Shown here piece after piece: positions 1 to 10,692 of a stretch of 64,000 nt of DNA. The position numbers and the translations under genes were made by a program. Location of the stretch: positions 310,001 through 374,000 of the forward strand of contig JAAVTG010000672.1 in NCBI GenBank assembly GCA_011947345.1, in the 5' to 3' direction. The first letter of the stretch is position 1. Every line of letters starts with the position of its first letter. This DNA is from Phytophthora quininea. Taxonomy: Eukaryota > Oomycota > Peronosporomycetes > Peronosporales > Peronosporaceae. Below the pieces are notes generated by a model. It was not told the DNA's origin, made no database searches, and was given only the letters and a program-made list of their open reading frames with translations.

Positions 1-625
1 CTTCTCCGCCGCAACACGCACGCTTGCCTCGCTCTCATGCACGATAAAGGTATCGACCGTTCGAACTACTGGCTTACCTCCTCGAGGACCCGCTTCGACT
101 CGAACTTCTCCTTTTCCGCGGCGACACGCACGCTCGCTTCGCTTTCGGGAACAAGGAACGTGTCCACTGTCCGCACAACAGGTTTAACCTCTTCCAGAAC
201 ACGCTTCGACTCGAATTTCTCCTTTTCAGCCGCAACTCGCACACTTGCTTCGCTCTCAGGAACAATGAACGTGTCAACAGTCCTGACTACCGGGTTGAAC
301 TCTTCCAGAACACGCTTCGACTCAAACTTCGCCTTCTCAGCAGCCACCCGCACGCTTGCTTCGCTGTCAGGCACAATAAACGTATCGACCGTTCGCACCA
401 CTGGGTTAACCTCTTCGAGAACTCGCTTGGATTCGAACTTGGCCTTCTCCGCAGCCACGCGGACGCTAGCCTCGCTATCTGATACAAGGAATGTGTCCAG
501 CGTCCGCATTACTGGAGCGCTCTCAGACCGAGCACCCTTGTTCTCGAACTTGGCCTTTTCAGCCGCCACACGGACGCTTGCCTCGCTATCCGGCACCAAG
601 AACGTGTCGAGCGTTCGTACGATTG
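1..625 (-). repeat. 111-bp coding tandem repeat
   Basis: Consecutive 111-bp units (37 codons) inside the preceding gene. The core RTxDTFxVPxSEASVRV is nearly invariant, while the last ~12 residues vary (for example SKRVLEEVNP against NKGARSESAP). The array is truncated by the window edge. Confidence 0.9.
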
Positions 626-2847
626 ATTTCGCACGCTTAGTCTCGAACCGATGCGCCATGTTTTTCACGCTAGGGCTCTCCGTTGAAGCAGCCGAGGACT
701 GGAGACGGGAAGGAGTCGATTGAGCACTACTTAATGTAGAACTCTTGGCAGATTTTTCGGGTGTTTTCTCCAAGTCAGACGTAGAAGGTGATTCCTGGGC
801 CACATCTTTCTCGGGAGCCTTAGTCTCCGCATCTGGCGCATCAGTTTCGTTTTGTTCCTTGATTGCCTGCGCCTTTGCTTTCGCCGCAGCCTCGCGCTTC
901 GCAATCTGTTCTTCAGCTTCCTTCGCTGCTTGTTTCTGTTTCTCCAATTCCTCATACTTTTGTTTCTCAGCACCAACGCGGACGCTTTTCTCGGTAGGGA
1001 AGAAACTTCGCACCGTGCGGAAGGAAAGATTGTCTAGAGATTGCTCAGCCTTCTTTTCAAAACGACTGGCCATGTTCCTGACGCTGGACATGGCCGATTT
1101 CTTCTTCGGTGTCGCTGCAGGTTTCACAGGGGACTTTGCCTTCGTGTCAGCTTCTTCTTGTGCTTGTCTCGCAAGTGTGTCGTACTTTGCTTCTCCTGAC
1201 CGACACTGATACTGCGCTCACTCTCCGAAAAGAAATCACGCTTGGTTCTGATGCGCAGGTTATCCAACGAGTTGTCGTCTTCTTGGTGAGTTTCAAGGCG
1301 ATGCACGACGTGCTTCACGGGCGATGAGCCGTCCACGTCGAGCTGTGCGGCCGAAGGAGTGCGATGGGTTCGGGGTGGAGCAGGTTCATGAACTTCGTAG
1401 TTCTTGACAAGATTTTTACCGGTGACGGTGAGTTTAAGTCGAGTTTGGCGGCCGATTCTGTGCGGTGGGCTCCTTCCATTTTCGCGGTAACCTTGTCGGC
1501 CAAGTGTGACATCATGTTCGAGAATGATTTCTTCGGTGTCTTCTCGGAATCATCTTCATTTTCCGCAGACTGCTCGGCAGGCTCGGCCTTATTGTTTTCA
1601 TGCTCTTGTTCCACGGCACTAGGCTTTGCAGGTTCCAAGGAGTCCGTAAGTGAAGTGTCGACAATTTCTGATGCAGCACCAGTGCCATCGGAAACCTGCT
1701 CAGAAACAGAGGCTTCTCTCTTCTCATCCACTGGGGCAACGTCCGTCTGAGTCACGGTAGGTGTGGATTCTTGTTCACTTACTACATCGTCAGAGCCATC
1801 GTTGTCAATAGAAGCTTCCCCAATCGGCTGTGAAGCATCAATATTATCTGTGGCGATTGCGTCCATGGTCTCGACCACAGCTTCATTCGTTTCAGTAGAA
1901 TCCTCCACCGTCTCGATGACATCGCCAGTTGTCGAGCATGTAGAAACGTTTTCGCGCATATTTTCAAGACTAAAGACACTGTCCGCATCAACAGAGCTCC
2001 CCACGGTGGCAGCTACAGAGAAGTCTCGCTCCGAATCGATCGTCGAGTTGTCGTCGTTGTCAGCAGTCTCCGTCTCTGCTTCCTCGACAGCATCAACACT
2101 GGCATCGTCGCCAGGAGCTTCAACGACCTTGCCGCTTACCTCTTGCAACTCGACAGCGTCAGACACGCTTTCATCTTGTGGTATCTGCAATTCATCAACA
2201 ATAGCTTCGTCTTCATCAGCAACTGCTGTATCCAACTCCGCGGTGCCCACCGTCTCTCCGTCCACAATCTCTTCAGCACAGTTCTCCCCAACTTGCTTAA
2301 CGTTTGCTTCCTCAGCAGACGTCACCACTTCTGCAACCGCGACAGTGTTCTCCACCATAACCTCCAGTGCAGCTCTCATAGCAGCCTCTACAACAGCATC
2401 CGCGACTTCTTTTGCCGCGTCCACCACCACCTTGTCCTCGATATTCTCCTCCGGATTTAACCCTTCTGCAGCAAACTCCTCACTGTTGACACTCTCGGCG
2501 TCGACAGAGCTTCCGATGGTCGCAACCACAGAATAGTCTAGCTCGGAGGCGTCTTCAGTCGCCTCCATCTCTTCTGCAGCCTCGGCGATGATGCTGTCGA
2601 CAGCCTCAGCATTCACTGCAGCTGGATCAACTTCCTTCAGGCTAATTTCTTCCTCCTTCTCTTCTTCCTGCTGCTGGTTCTCCTCGGCCGCTTCAGTCAC
2701 AGCCTCCGTCACGTGCTTCTCTACAGTCGTCGTCGTCGTCTCCAGCTTCGAGGCCTCCGACGCCGTGGGGCTGGGGGAGCCATCGTCGTTCCAACGTCTG
2801 GTCTGAGTCAGAGTCAAAGCCACTTTGCGGTTGCGGCGAGCCGACAC
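1..2847 (-). CDS. 37-residue tandem-repeat protein, paralogue 1 (partial, frame-broken)
   Basis: Unknown function. The N-terminal ~450 residues are acidic and rich in E, A, V and S. They contain two copies of a short motif, DYSVVATIGSSVDAESV and DFSVAATVGSSVDADSV. The C-terminal part is a tandem array with core RTLDTFLVPDSEASVRV followed by AEKAKFE; at least six units are visible and the array continues past the left edge. No signal peptide or membrane segment is seen. The frame breaks near 1395-1425, at an A-run near 1185 and near 66; each step equals one missing base, and the protein reads on well after each. The first codon of the open frame is GTG at 2847; an ATG at 2860 is out of frame, so the start is unsure. 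The paralogue at 51357-53483 has the same architecture and is intact, which supports the joined reading. Confidence 0.72.
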
Positions 2848-3279
2848 GTCGCCTCGACATAACCAGGTTATGCCATCAAGCGATGGGATTGGCTGGGATA
2901 TAAACTGTTCTTGGATAGGTTATTTCCGAGCTGCAAAGACATGAGGTTGGACGGAGCGGACGCTGGCATCGGATGGTCTCTGTGTAGCAAGGAGGAAGCT
3001 GTAAGTGAAGAAGAAGGCGATCACGAGAAGGAGGCTGCAGGGGGACCTGCCATGAGCTGAAGTGAAGCGCATCGGAAAAGGAGTTGAGCCGGGGACAACA
3101 AACGAGAACTTTGTTAATTCCAGAGATGGAGATCGAGCACAGCGCAACACAGATTTCTACACCTCCATGCTGAAAGGCCTTCTACTCCATTCAACGCTGA
3201 CGAGAGCTTTCCACTACAAGCTGTTAGGGGCAGCACGAGCGCTGCCAAGCTAATAACTCGTCATTTACTGATGGTAACT
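2848..3279. other. Intergenic spacer
   Basis: About 430 bp between the divergent repeat-protein gene and ankyrin locus A. I see no convincing gene or RNA. It presumably holds the promoter of the leftward gene. Confidence 0.5.
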
Positions 3280-3374
3280 TACCGCCAAGTTGAAGTGCAT
3301 CCGTATTTTACGCAATTGATGCAGTTGAAGGCCATACTTTGCGAGCCAGCCTCATTCGACAATTCGCCTCGAAG
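3280..3374 (+). repeat. 5' flank shared by ankyrin loci A and B
   Basis: The ~95 bp before the ATG of locus A match 8031-8125 before locus B, including the stretch GTTGAAGTG and the run GCAGTTGAAGGCCATACTT. Loci C and D lack it. A and B were therefore duplicated with their upstream DNA, C and D without it. Confidence 0.8.
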
Positions 3375-5840
3375 ATGCCGCAGCTCCAGCTCCAAGTCGT
3401 GCGCTGCGTGCTCCGACACAAGCTGTCCAAGACCGACGTCTTCCCCGAGGGCATCTCCGCCATCATCTCCGACTTCCTGGCCGTCGACTGCACTCTAAGC
3501 ACGCCGTGGAGCTCAGTTGCGTCGGCTGCGAGGACCTGCTGGAGCTCGTGTGGCAGCGCAGTCAACGCGACGCCCTTAGCGGCCATTGGTCGGTGGCTCA
3601 GCTGCTACAGACTGAGCCCCACTACCGTCAATGGGCGTTCTCGCGCGCTCTGCTGAAAGCTGTACGACGCTCCGACCTGGTGCTGATCAAGTGGCTGCTG
3701 AGCCACTTCCCCACGCTACCAATAACGCAGGAAGTGCTGCTAGAGGCTGCCAAGAAAGGGACTGACGTGGTTCTACCAGATTTGAGCAAGACTCTGCTCG
3801 AGGAGCAGTGGATTGGACTGGAGAAAAGAAAATAGACAAGAAGAACAATTCTTTGAAGCAGCAATGATGCATCTGGTGGCGAATGACGGTCGGTTCGAGG
3901 AAGATGACGGTGGGGATGGAGAGATGGACAAAGAGGACGATGAAGAGGATGGAGAAGCGGCTGAGGAGGATGAAAGACTTTGAGCTGACCTCGGTCAGCC
4001 GGGGAATCGTTTGATTCTGCTCGGTCGAGCGATGAAGAATTTCACAATGATCTAAGGGGGACTTCTACATCCTGAGTTCGAGACCGCTGGGACCTTACAT
4101 ACCTAAGTCAATAGCAGTGGCGATAATGACGCCTTATGGAACATCAAGACTACGACTCATCTGGGCCCGTTCCGACGCCGTACAGACGTGATTAAGGAGA
4201 GGCTGGTGGAGGCTGCAACGAACAAACATTGGGCCTTGGTCGAGTGGCTGGACGTGCATACGAATACTCCTGCGAGGAGACGCGAAAACACGCGGCTGGT
4301 TGCGATCGCTTTCACTCAGAACAATTTCGATCAATTGAAGTGGTTGGTGAAGCAGGGCTACGGAGTGGGAAGCGTTGGGATACAGTCTTACACGAACCAG
4401 GAACTAAACACCCGTGGCGAGATGGTGCGTTTCCTGGTTGAGGGAGGACTTGTCGACCCTGACAGAACCACCGGAGCTTCCATCGAAGGAGCAGCAGAGC
4501 GTGGAGATCTCGAACTGGTGCGGCAGTTGGTTCTAAATAACGTCGCGACAGGAGATAATGCGCAGTCCACTTACGCGAGAGCTGTAAAAGTGCGAGTATG
4601 AATGGCCACATTCCGGTTGTTCGCTTGCGTTTAACGCGCATGGAGGAACTGGGCTTGACGAACGGTCCATCTGCGGCGATGTTCGGGGCGGCGGTAGGTG
4701 GCTGTCTCAAGGTGGTGGAATGGCTGTTCGAGCAGTCTGGTTCTGATGAAAGCGTGGATCTCTTCCAAGACCAACCAGACAATCCTCGAAACAGCGTTGA
4801 TTTCTTCCCTTGTACCATTCTGGACGCTGCAGCTCAGGGTGGCCATCTCGACGTGCTTCAATTCCTGGATCGCATTGATCGCTTGATGCGCAGGAAGCGC
4901 AAGGATCGAGATGGAGAACCACGTGAAGGTCTGCACTGCACGACAATGGCCATGGATGCCGCTGCTGAAGATGATCATATTAATGTAGTACAATGGTTGC
5001 ATGAGAATCGCACTGAAGGCTGCACCACAAAAGCAATGGACCGAGCTGCGGCACAGGGTCATCTCGAAGTGGTCAAGTGGCTTCACGAGAACCGCAAGGT
5101 AGGCTGCACTACTTCGGCGATGGACTGCGCCGCGTTCATGCAGTTTCATGATCGGTCGACTCACTACACCACGCCAACGTGCTGCAGGCAAGGAACCGGA
5201 CTCGTTCCTGAGAACCAACTCGCGGTTCTCGAGTACCTCCGCGCCAATCGATCAGAAGGCTGCACAACCGCGGCTTTGAATGGTGCTGCGGCACTAGGCA
5301 ACCTCAAAATCGTGCAGTGGCTGCATGAGAATACGACTGCGACCTGCACGAAAAAGCTATGGATGACGCGGCAGGTCTCGGGCGGCTCGACCTGGTCAAG
5401 TATCTTCACGAAAACCGCACGGAGGGATGCACGGCACACGCTATGGACAGCGCCGCAGCCTACGGCCATTTGGAAGTGGTGCAGTGGTTACATGCGAATC
5501 GCCCCGAAGGATGTCTGGCGACAGCATTAGACGCAGCCGCAGGTTCCAGTCATTGCAGTGTTGTCCGTCACGATAACCACTTGCGTGTGGTGCAGTGGTT
5601 GCTCGCTCAGAGTTCCAGCGAGGTTCACCTTATTTCAGCCATGGGAGGGCTCTGATTGCCTTGAATTTTGAGGTAGCGCTGTTCTTGCATGCGCAACAGC
5701 CAACCTCTTGCGATGCCACACTGCAAAGGATCAGGATCGGATTGATGAGGCGCCGATGGGGCTCAAAAAGCAAAATACTAGTTGCTTGGTTCAACTCAAA
5801 CTACACAGCAAGCGTGGTTCAAGCCGCTCAGGACGGCTGA
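3375..5840 (+). pseudogene. Ankyrin-type repeat protein, locus A (heavily frame-broken)
   Basis: Member of the large oomycete family with 28-29-residue ankyrin-like units of the form GHLEVVKWLHENRSEGCTT. The start MPQLQLQVVRCVLR is followed by a conserved ~180-residue N-terminal region (DVFPEGISAIISDFLAVDC, then LLELVWQRSQRDALSGHW), then a linker and at least eight repeats. The reading passes through at least six frames or segments (breaks near 3500, 3800-4190, 4600, 5355, 5520 and 5650). The linker between 3836 and 4187 has little open frame. Ankyrin repeats mediate protein binding; the partner is unknown. Some breaks may be sequence errors, but their density exceeds that in neighbouring genes, so decay is likely. 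Confidence 0.75.
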
Positions 5841-6483
5841 CGTGGTTGCATTCGATTTGTCCGGCCCCTCCTATCGCGCAGGAATAAGAATGCTTTTCAT
5901 GTAGTGAACAACTCAAGCGAGAAAGTTTGCGTGTTGATTTTATGTTTTGGGATTTCCAGTAGTGCTGCCGAGAACAACATCTCCACATTGCCATGATAGC
6001 CTGCCTCGCTGCTGATCTTCTCCGCTATAACCTCGCCAACACCACGGATACCTATGCAGAAGGTTACGAAGGGCAAAAGTTGTTTCGTGTTGAACGTAAA
6101 CCAACCATCTCCATTCAGCATCATTCTTGTTCCGCCAGCTCCTTCAGGCCGATGTCTCGATACGTCTCCATCTCGTGACGGAGCGTTGCATCTTCACAAT
6201 GCACAATAATGCTGTTCAACATTCTCAGGTTGATGTCGCTTGGGCTTCTCCGTTTGGGCCTGGGACTCTTCGCAAGCTCCTCAATCTACGCCGCGACAAG
6301 CTTGTCATGATAGGTAAGCAGAGTCTAAGTTTGCGGGACTCGGCACGCGTGCTCAGCTTCACTCGTCACTTTCGTAACTAAAGACCACGGTTGACAGGTT
6401 TGGCCCTGAGAAGACTCGGTCATTTACTATCATGGGAAATAAGCACCCGACCCGATGATGGACAACTGAGCGACGCCGCTGCT
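5841..6483. other. Intergenic spacer
   Basis: About 640 bp after locus A with only short, unconvincing open frames. No RNA gene or transposon end was recognised. Confidence 0.5.
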
Positions 6484-6551
6484 GCTCGATGGACAAGAAC
6501 TTGGGGCAGCTCCTCAGCTCCTCAGCTGCCCCAAGTTCTTGTCCATCGAGC
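6484..6551. repeat. Perfect 28-bp inverted repeat (hairpin)
   Basis: 6484-6511 (begins GCTCGATGGACAAGAACTT) is the exact reverse complement of 6524-6551, separated by a 12-nt loop, CCTCAGCTCCTC. It lies about 90 bp before the ITPK start codon. It could be a small-RNA precursor hairpin, a regulatory structure or a foldback sequencing artefact. Confidence 0.95.
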
Positions 6552-6624
6552 GGTCATCTGAAACGTTTCCAAATCAGGTTTGTGTCTCATCAATTCTTTT
6601 TATCACTTGGGTCGATCCTTGCCA

Positions 6625-6640
6625 CCTCATTCTGCCATCG
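6625..6640 (+). promoter_or_regulatory. Oomycete initiator-like element before ITPK
   Basis: CCTCATTCTGCCATCG resembles the oomycete Inr consensus (GCTCATTYYNCAWTTT). It lies very close to the ATG at 6644, so any transcript from it would have a very short leader. Confidence 0.4.
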
Positions 6641-6643
6641 ACG

Positions 6644-7795
6644 ATGACACCGACCAAGCCTCTCGTGGTGGGCGTCATCTTCCCGGCCAAGAAGCTCGCG
6701 CGTCTACAGGAAGTGCTGGACAGCGAGGACGACGATGTCCGCTTCATGCTCATCGATTTGCAGGCGCTGACACCCTCGGACGCCTCAGAGACGGCGCTCA
6801 AGGCTGCGGTCGCCAAACTCTCGGCCACCTACGGGCCGCTGGACGCGCTGTTACACAAAATGGCACACGATATGGTGTTCGCACAGCTCGGGGACGAGGC
6901 GGCAGCCGCCCGTGTGCAGCTGGTGCAGGAGTTGGTGCGCCAGAACCCGTCGATGCGCGTGGTGGACGAGCTGAACAGTGTCGAGCTGCTGACGGACCGC
7001 CACAAGGCCTGCAAGATGCTGCAGACGCTGGAGAAGGAGGCAGAGAAGAACTCGAGTCTGCAGCAATTCAAAGTACCCAAGTTCCAAGTCGTGGAGACCA
7101 AGGAGCAATTCCAGGAGCTGCTGAAGGAAGTGGAAAACGGAGAGACACGTCTCCCACTCATCTGCAAGTCTGTGGAGGCGTGTGGTGCGTTTAAGAATGA
7201 TGTGGTGGAGTGCTTATGCTAATCGAATGATGCTTCTAGCGACGGACCGCTCGCATATGATGTGTGTCATCACGAAGAAGGAAGACCTCTGTTACGTTGG
7301 ATTCCCGGCACTCTACCAGGTAGGGGAAGGAAGATCAATGTGCTGAACGGTGCAAATCGTTACTGATGTTGTGCTATTGCTGCAGGAGTTCATCAACCAT
7401 TCGAGCAGGCTGTTCAAAGGATATGTACTGGGCGATACGATCAACGTAGCCGAGAGACGCTCGCTGCCCAACCTCGCGGCTGGCGCTCAGCAGGTGCATT
7501 TCAACACGCAGGAGAAGTATCCGTCTGCGAAAGATTTCCACCCCGACGTCGACTCGTCAGAAGTTGCCACCATTGCTGGACGAAGCCAAGAGGAAATATT
7601 TGATGCCGTGCGCTCCATTGGGGGCGTCTTCGTGACGAACTGAAGCTGACGCTGTTCGGGTTTGACGTGATTATCGCTGACAACACGCAGGATCTCTACG
7701 TGATCGATGTCAACTACTTCCCGTCGTATAGGGAGCTGGAAGACCTCAGTTCCACCCTCCGTCGACACGTGAAGCATCTCTGCGGTCACCAGTGA
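6644..7795 (+). CDS. Inositol-tetrakisphosphate 1-kinase family protein
   Basis: ATP-grasp kinase of the ITPK1 family, which phosphorylates inositol tris/tetrakisphosphates in the cytosol. The N-terminus VGVIFPAKKLARL, the central LPLICKSVEAC/ATDRSHMM segment, LFKGYVLGDTINV and the C-terminal metal-site motif DVNYFPSY fit the family. Two introns are well supported: 7185-7239 (GTGCGT donor, TTCTAG acceptor) and 7320-7385 (GTAGGG, TGCAG). Near 7620-7626 a run of five G appears to lack one base; adding it joins DAVRSIGG to RLRDELKLTLFGFD and makes exon 3 end in frame. As given, the protein would stop before its metal-binding end, so this is a likely sequence error. It sits between ankyrin loci A and B. 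Confidence 0.88.
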
Positions 7796-8030
7796 AGACA
7801 CTTCTTCGGTTGTACAAGGTGAGCAACTAATAGCTGCACAATAGATTGGATTAGTGTATCCTGAGCAATCTGATCACGTCTTGGACCCGACCTACCTCAC
7901 GCCTCGAACACACATGCCCATGCCAGTGTGCACGCGCATGAGCTCTGCAGCATCTAAGTCATGGAGTTTGTATTTTGATTTCATGACTTGGAATTACTCG
8001 CGGTGCATGCCACTCCAGTAATACGTAAAC

Positions 8031-8125
8031 TACCGTCACGTTGAAGTGAATCCGTAAATTACACAATTGTTGCAGTTGAAGGCCATACTTTGCGAGCCAG
8101 CCTCATTCGACAATTCGCCTCGAAG
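8031..8125 (+). repeat. 5' flank of locus B, copy of 3280-3374
   Basis: Same upstream block as in locus A with scattered substitutions. It marks the left edge of the A/B duplication. Confidence 0.8.
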
Positions 8126-10667
8126 ATGCTGCAGCTCCAGCTCCAAGTCGTGCGCTGCGTGCTCCGACACAAGCTGTCCAAGACCGGCGTCTTCCCCGAG
8201 GGCATCTCCGCCATCATCTCCGACTTCCTGGCCGTCGACTGCACTCTAATCAGCGCCGTGGAGCTCAGTTGCGTCGGCTGCGAGGACCTGCTGGAGCTCG
8301 TGTGGCAGCGCAGTCAACGCGACGCCCTTAGCGGCCATTGGTCGGTGGCTCAGCTGCTACAGACTGAGCCCACTACCGTCAATGGGCGTTCTCGCGCTCT
8401 GCTGAAAGCTGTACGACGCTCCGACCTGGTGTTGATCAAGTGGCTGCTGAGCCACTTCCCCACTCTACCAATAACGCAAGAAGTGCTGCTAGAGGCTGCT
8501 ACAAAGGGACTGACGTGGTTCTACCAGATTCTTGACCAAGACTCTGCTCGCGGAGCAGTGGATTGGACTGGGGAAAAGGAGCTTCAAGCTGCACGACTAG
8601 CACACGAAGAAGCATTTGAAGACGGTCTAGATGCATTTTTGAAGGAGTAGACTTCGAAGGGATCAACCTGATGCAGCTGTTGGCAGGAGGTCAGTTGGGA
8701 CAGCAAGACAATGGCGAAGACGAAGAGGGACTTCGAGCTGATCTGGGGCCGCCCGGTGAACCTCTGGGGCCGATTTTCAACAGCCCTGAGGAGTTTGCTG
8801 CTCACATGAGAGAGGACCAGTATGTCCAGAGACGAAAGCCGTTGGGACCTTATCTGCCAGAGATCAACAGTCTTGGTGATACGGACGCTCTGTGGAACAT
8901 CAAGGCCAGGAATGGCCTTGATCGCCCTCCACGCCCTGCCAATATGGTAAACGCAAGACTTGTTGCAGCTGCAAAGGCAAAACACTGGAATTTGGTCGAG
9001 TGGCTGGACTTGTGCACGAGTACTCCCGAGACAAGACACGAATGCACGCAACTTGTACCTTTGGCTTTTGCGCAGAGCAATTTCCATCGACTGAAATGGC
9101 TGTTGAGGAAGGGATACGTGGTTGGACACTTGGCATTCCCGAATTGCGAGGAACGAATCCGATGTTCGTTCTGAAATGGTGCGCTACCTACTTGAGGGAG
9201 GCTACGTCAACCTTGCTCGGGTTGCCGATCGCACTATCTACGATGCAGCAGAGCGTGGAGATCTTGGACTTCTGCAATGGCTTATGGTGAACTTCCTTAG
9301 GTCTCGCCATGAAGATGACGACATCCGATACCTTTTCGAGCACGCTGTCAAAAAGCGAGCAAAAACAGCCAAATACCTGTTCTTCAATGGCTTCTAGCCC
9401 GCATGGTAGAGCTTGGTTTGCCCCACGGTGCGTCTGACGCGATGTTTGCAGCGGCGGAAGGCGGCTGCCTCACTGTAGTGACATGGTTATATGAGCAGTG
9501 CTCCGCCGATCAGCGCGTTCATCTCTTCCGGGATCAGCCGAATGATCCTGACAACAGCGTGGACTTTTTCCTTTCACGATCATGGATGTTGCAGCTCAAA
9601 ATGGCCACCTGGACATTCTACAATTTCTGCATCGTGCCGATCTTTCGTTGCGAACAAAACGCAAAGGAAAGAATGCAAAACCTCAGCGTGGTCTACCTCT
9701 GCATTGCACGAAGATGGCCATGGATGCTGCTGCTGAAGCTGGCCATCTCGATGTCGTCAAGTGGCTGCACGAGAACCGAAGCGAAGGATGCACCACCAAA
9801 GCGATGAATCGCGCCGCCGCACAGGGTCATCTGGAAGTGGTGAAATGGCTCCACGAGAATCGCTCCGAAGGCTGCACTACTGCGGCGATGGACAGTGCTG
9901 CCTTCATGCAGTTCCACGTGAAAGATGTCGCTCATCATATCACTCCGACGTGTTGTACGGACAAGGAGCCGAGTTGGTTCGCTGATAACCAACTCGCACT
10001 TCTTGAGTATTTGCATGCCAATCGATCGGAAGGTTGTACCATAGCAGCCATGAACGGTGCTGCTGCTCTTGGTAACCTCAAAGTCGTGCAGTGGTTGCAT
10101 GCAAATACGACAGCGGGGTGCACAACCAACGCCATGGACGATGCTGCAGGTCTGGGGCGGTTGGATTTGGTGAAGTGGCTTCACGAAAACCGCTTGGAAG
10201 GATGCACAGCAAACGCCATGGACTATGCGGCCGCCAATGGCTATCTTGACGTCGTAGAATGGCTGCATTCTAATCGTTCGGAAGGGCGAGTGTCGACGGC
10301 AACAGATGCAGCCGCAGGTCTAAGCCATTTCAGTGTCGTCCGCCATGAAAATCACTTGCGCGTGGTCCAGTGGCTGCTCGTTCATGGCGACGGTGTCCGT
10401 CTTGTTTCAGCCATGGGACGGGCCCTGATGGCAATGAACTTTGAGGTGGCACTCTTCTTGCACGCGCAGCAGCCCACCTACTGCGAAGCCACACTGCGCA
10501 GGATCCGTATCGGTCTGGAGCAAGCCCGAGGCGGCGCAAATTGCAGAATTCTTCTTGCCTGGCTCAACGAGAACTACCCGCGGCCTGCAACTCGAGTAGG
10601 TCAAGCTGGTCGAGGTGGTCGGGCTCGTCGTGTTGGCCCATCCATCCGCATTTTCGACGGTCTGTGA
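8126..10667 (+). CDS. Ankyrin-type repeat protein, locus B (best-preserved copy, frame-broken)
   Basis: Start MLQLQLQVVRCVLR, then the conserved N-terminal region (LLELVWQRSQRDALSGHW), a linker, and ankyrin-like units from ~8950. The last segment, 9582-10667, reads through at least seven units without a break (GHLDVVKWLHENRSEGC and variants). It ends in the family's C-terminal region (RALMAMNFEVALFLHAQQ). Breaks lie near 8645 (a G-run, with the linker resuming as DFEGINLMQLLAGG), 9160, 9385 and 9570. Most equal one missing base, so the gene may be intact in life. The 3' end is 25 bp from the convergent LRR-like gene. Function is unknown beyond probable protein binding. Confidence 0.75.
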
Positions 10668-10692
10668 TCGTGAGGTATTTTGCCGTTGTATT

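Noticed and set aside
1763..2536. Long plus-strand open frame, Ser/Thr-rich, opposite the repeat-protein gene
   Set aside because: It is the antisense of an Ala/Glu/Val-rich coding region, which automatically yields Ser/Thr-rich open frames.
4631..5218. Minus-strand open frames across the ankyrin loci (also 9693-10268 and 26294-26624)
   Set aside because: Antisense shadows of the repeats; the same shadow recurs in every copy and has no start context or domain.
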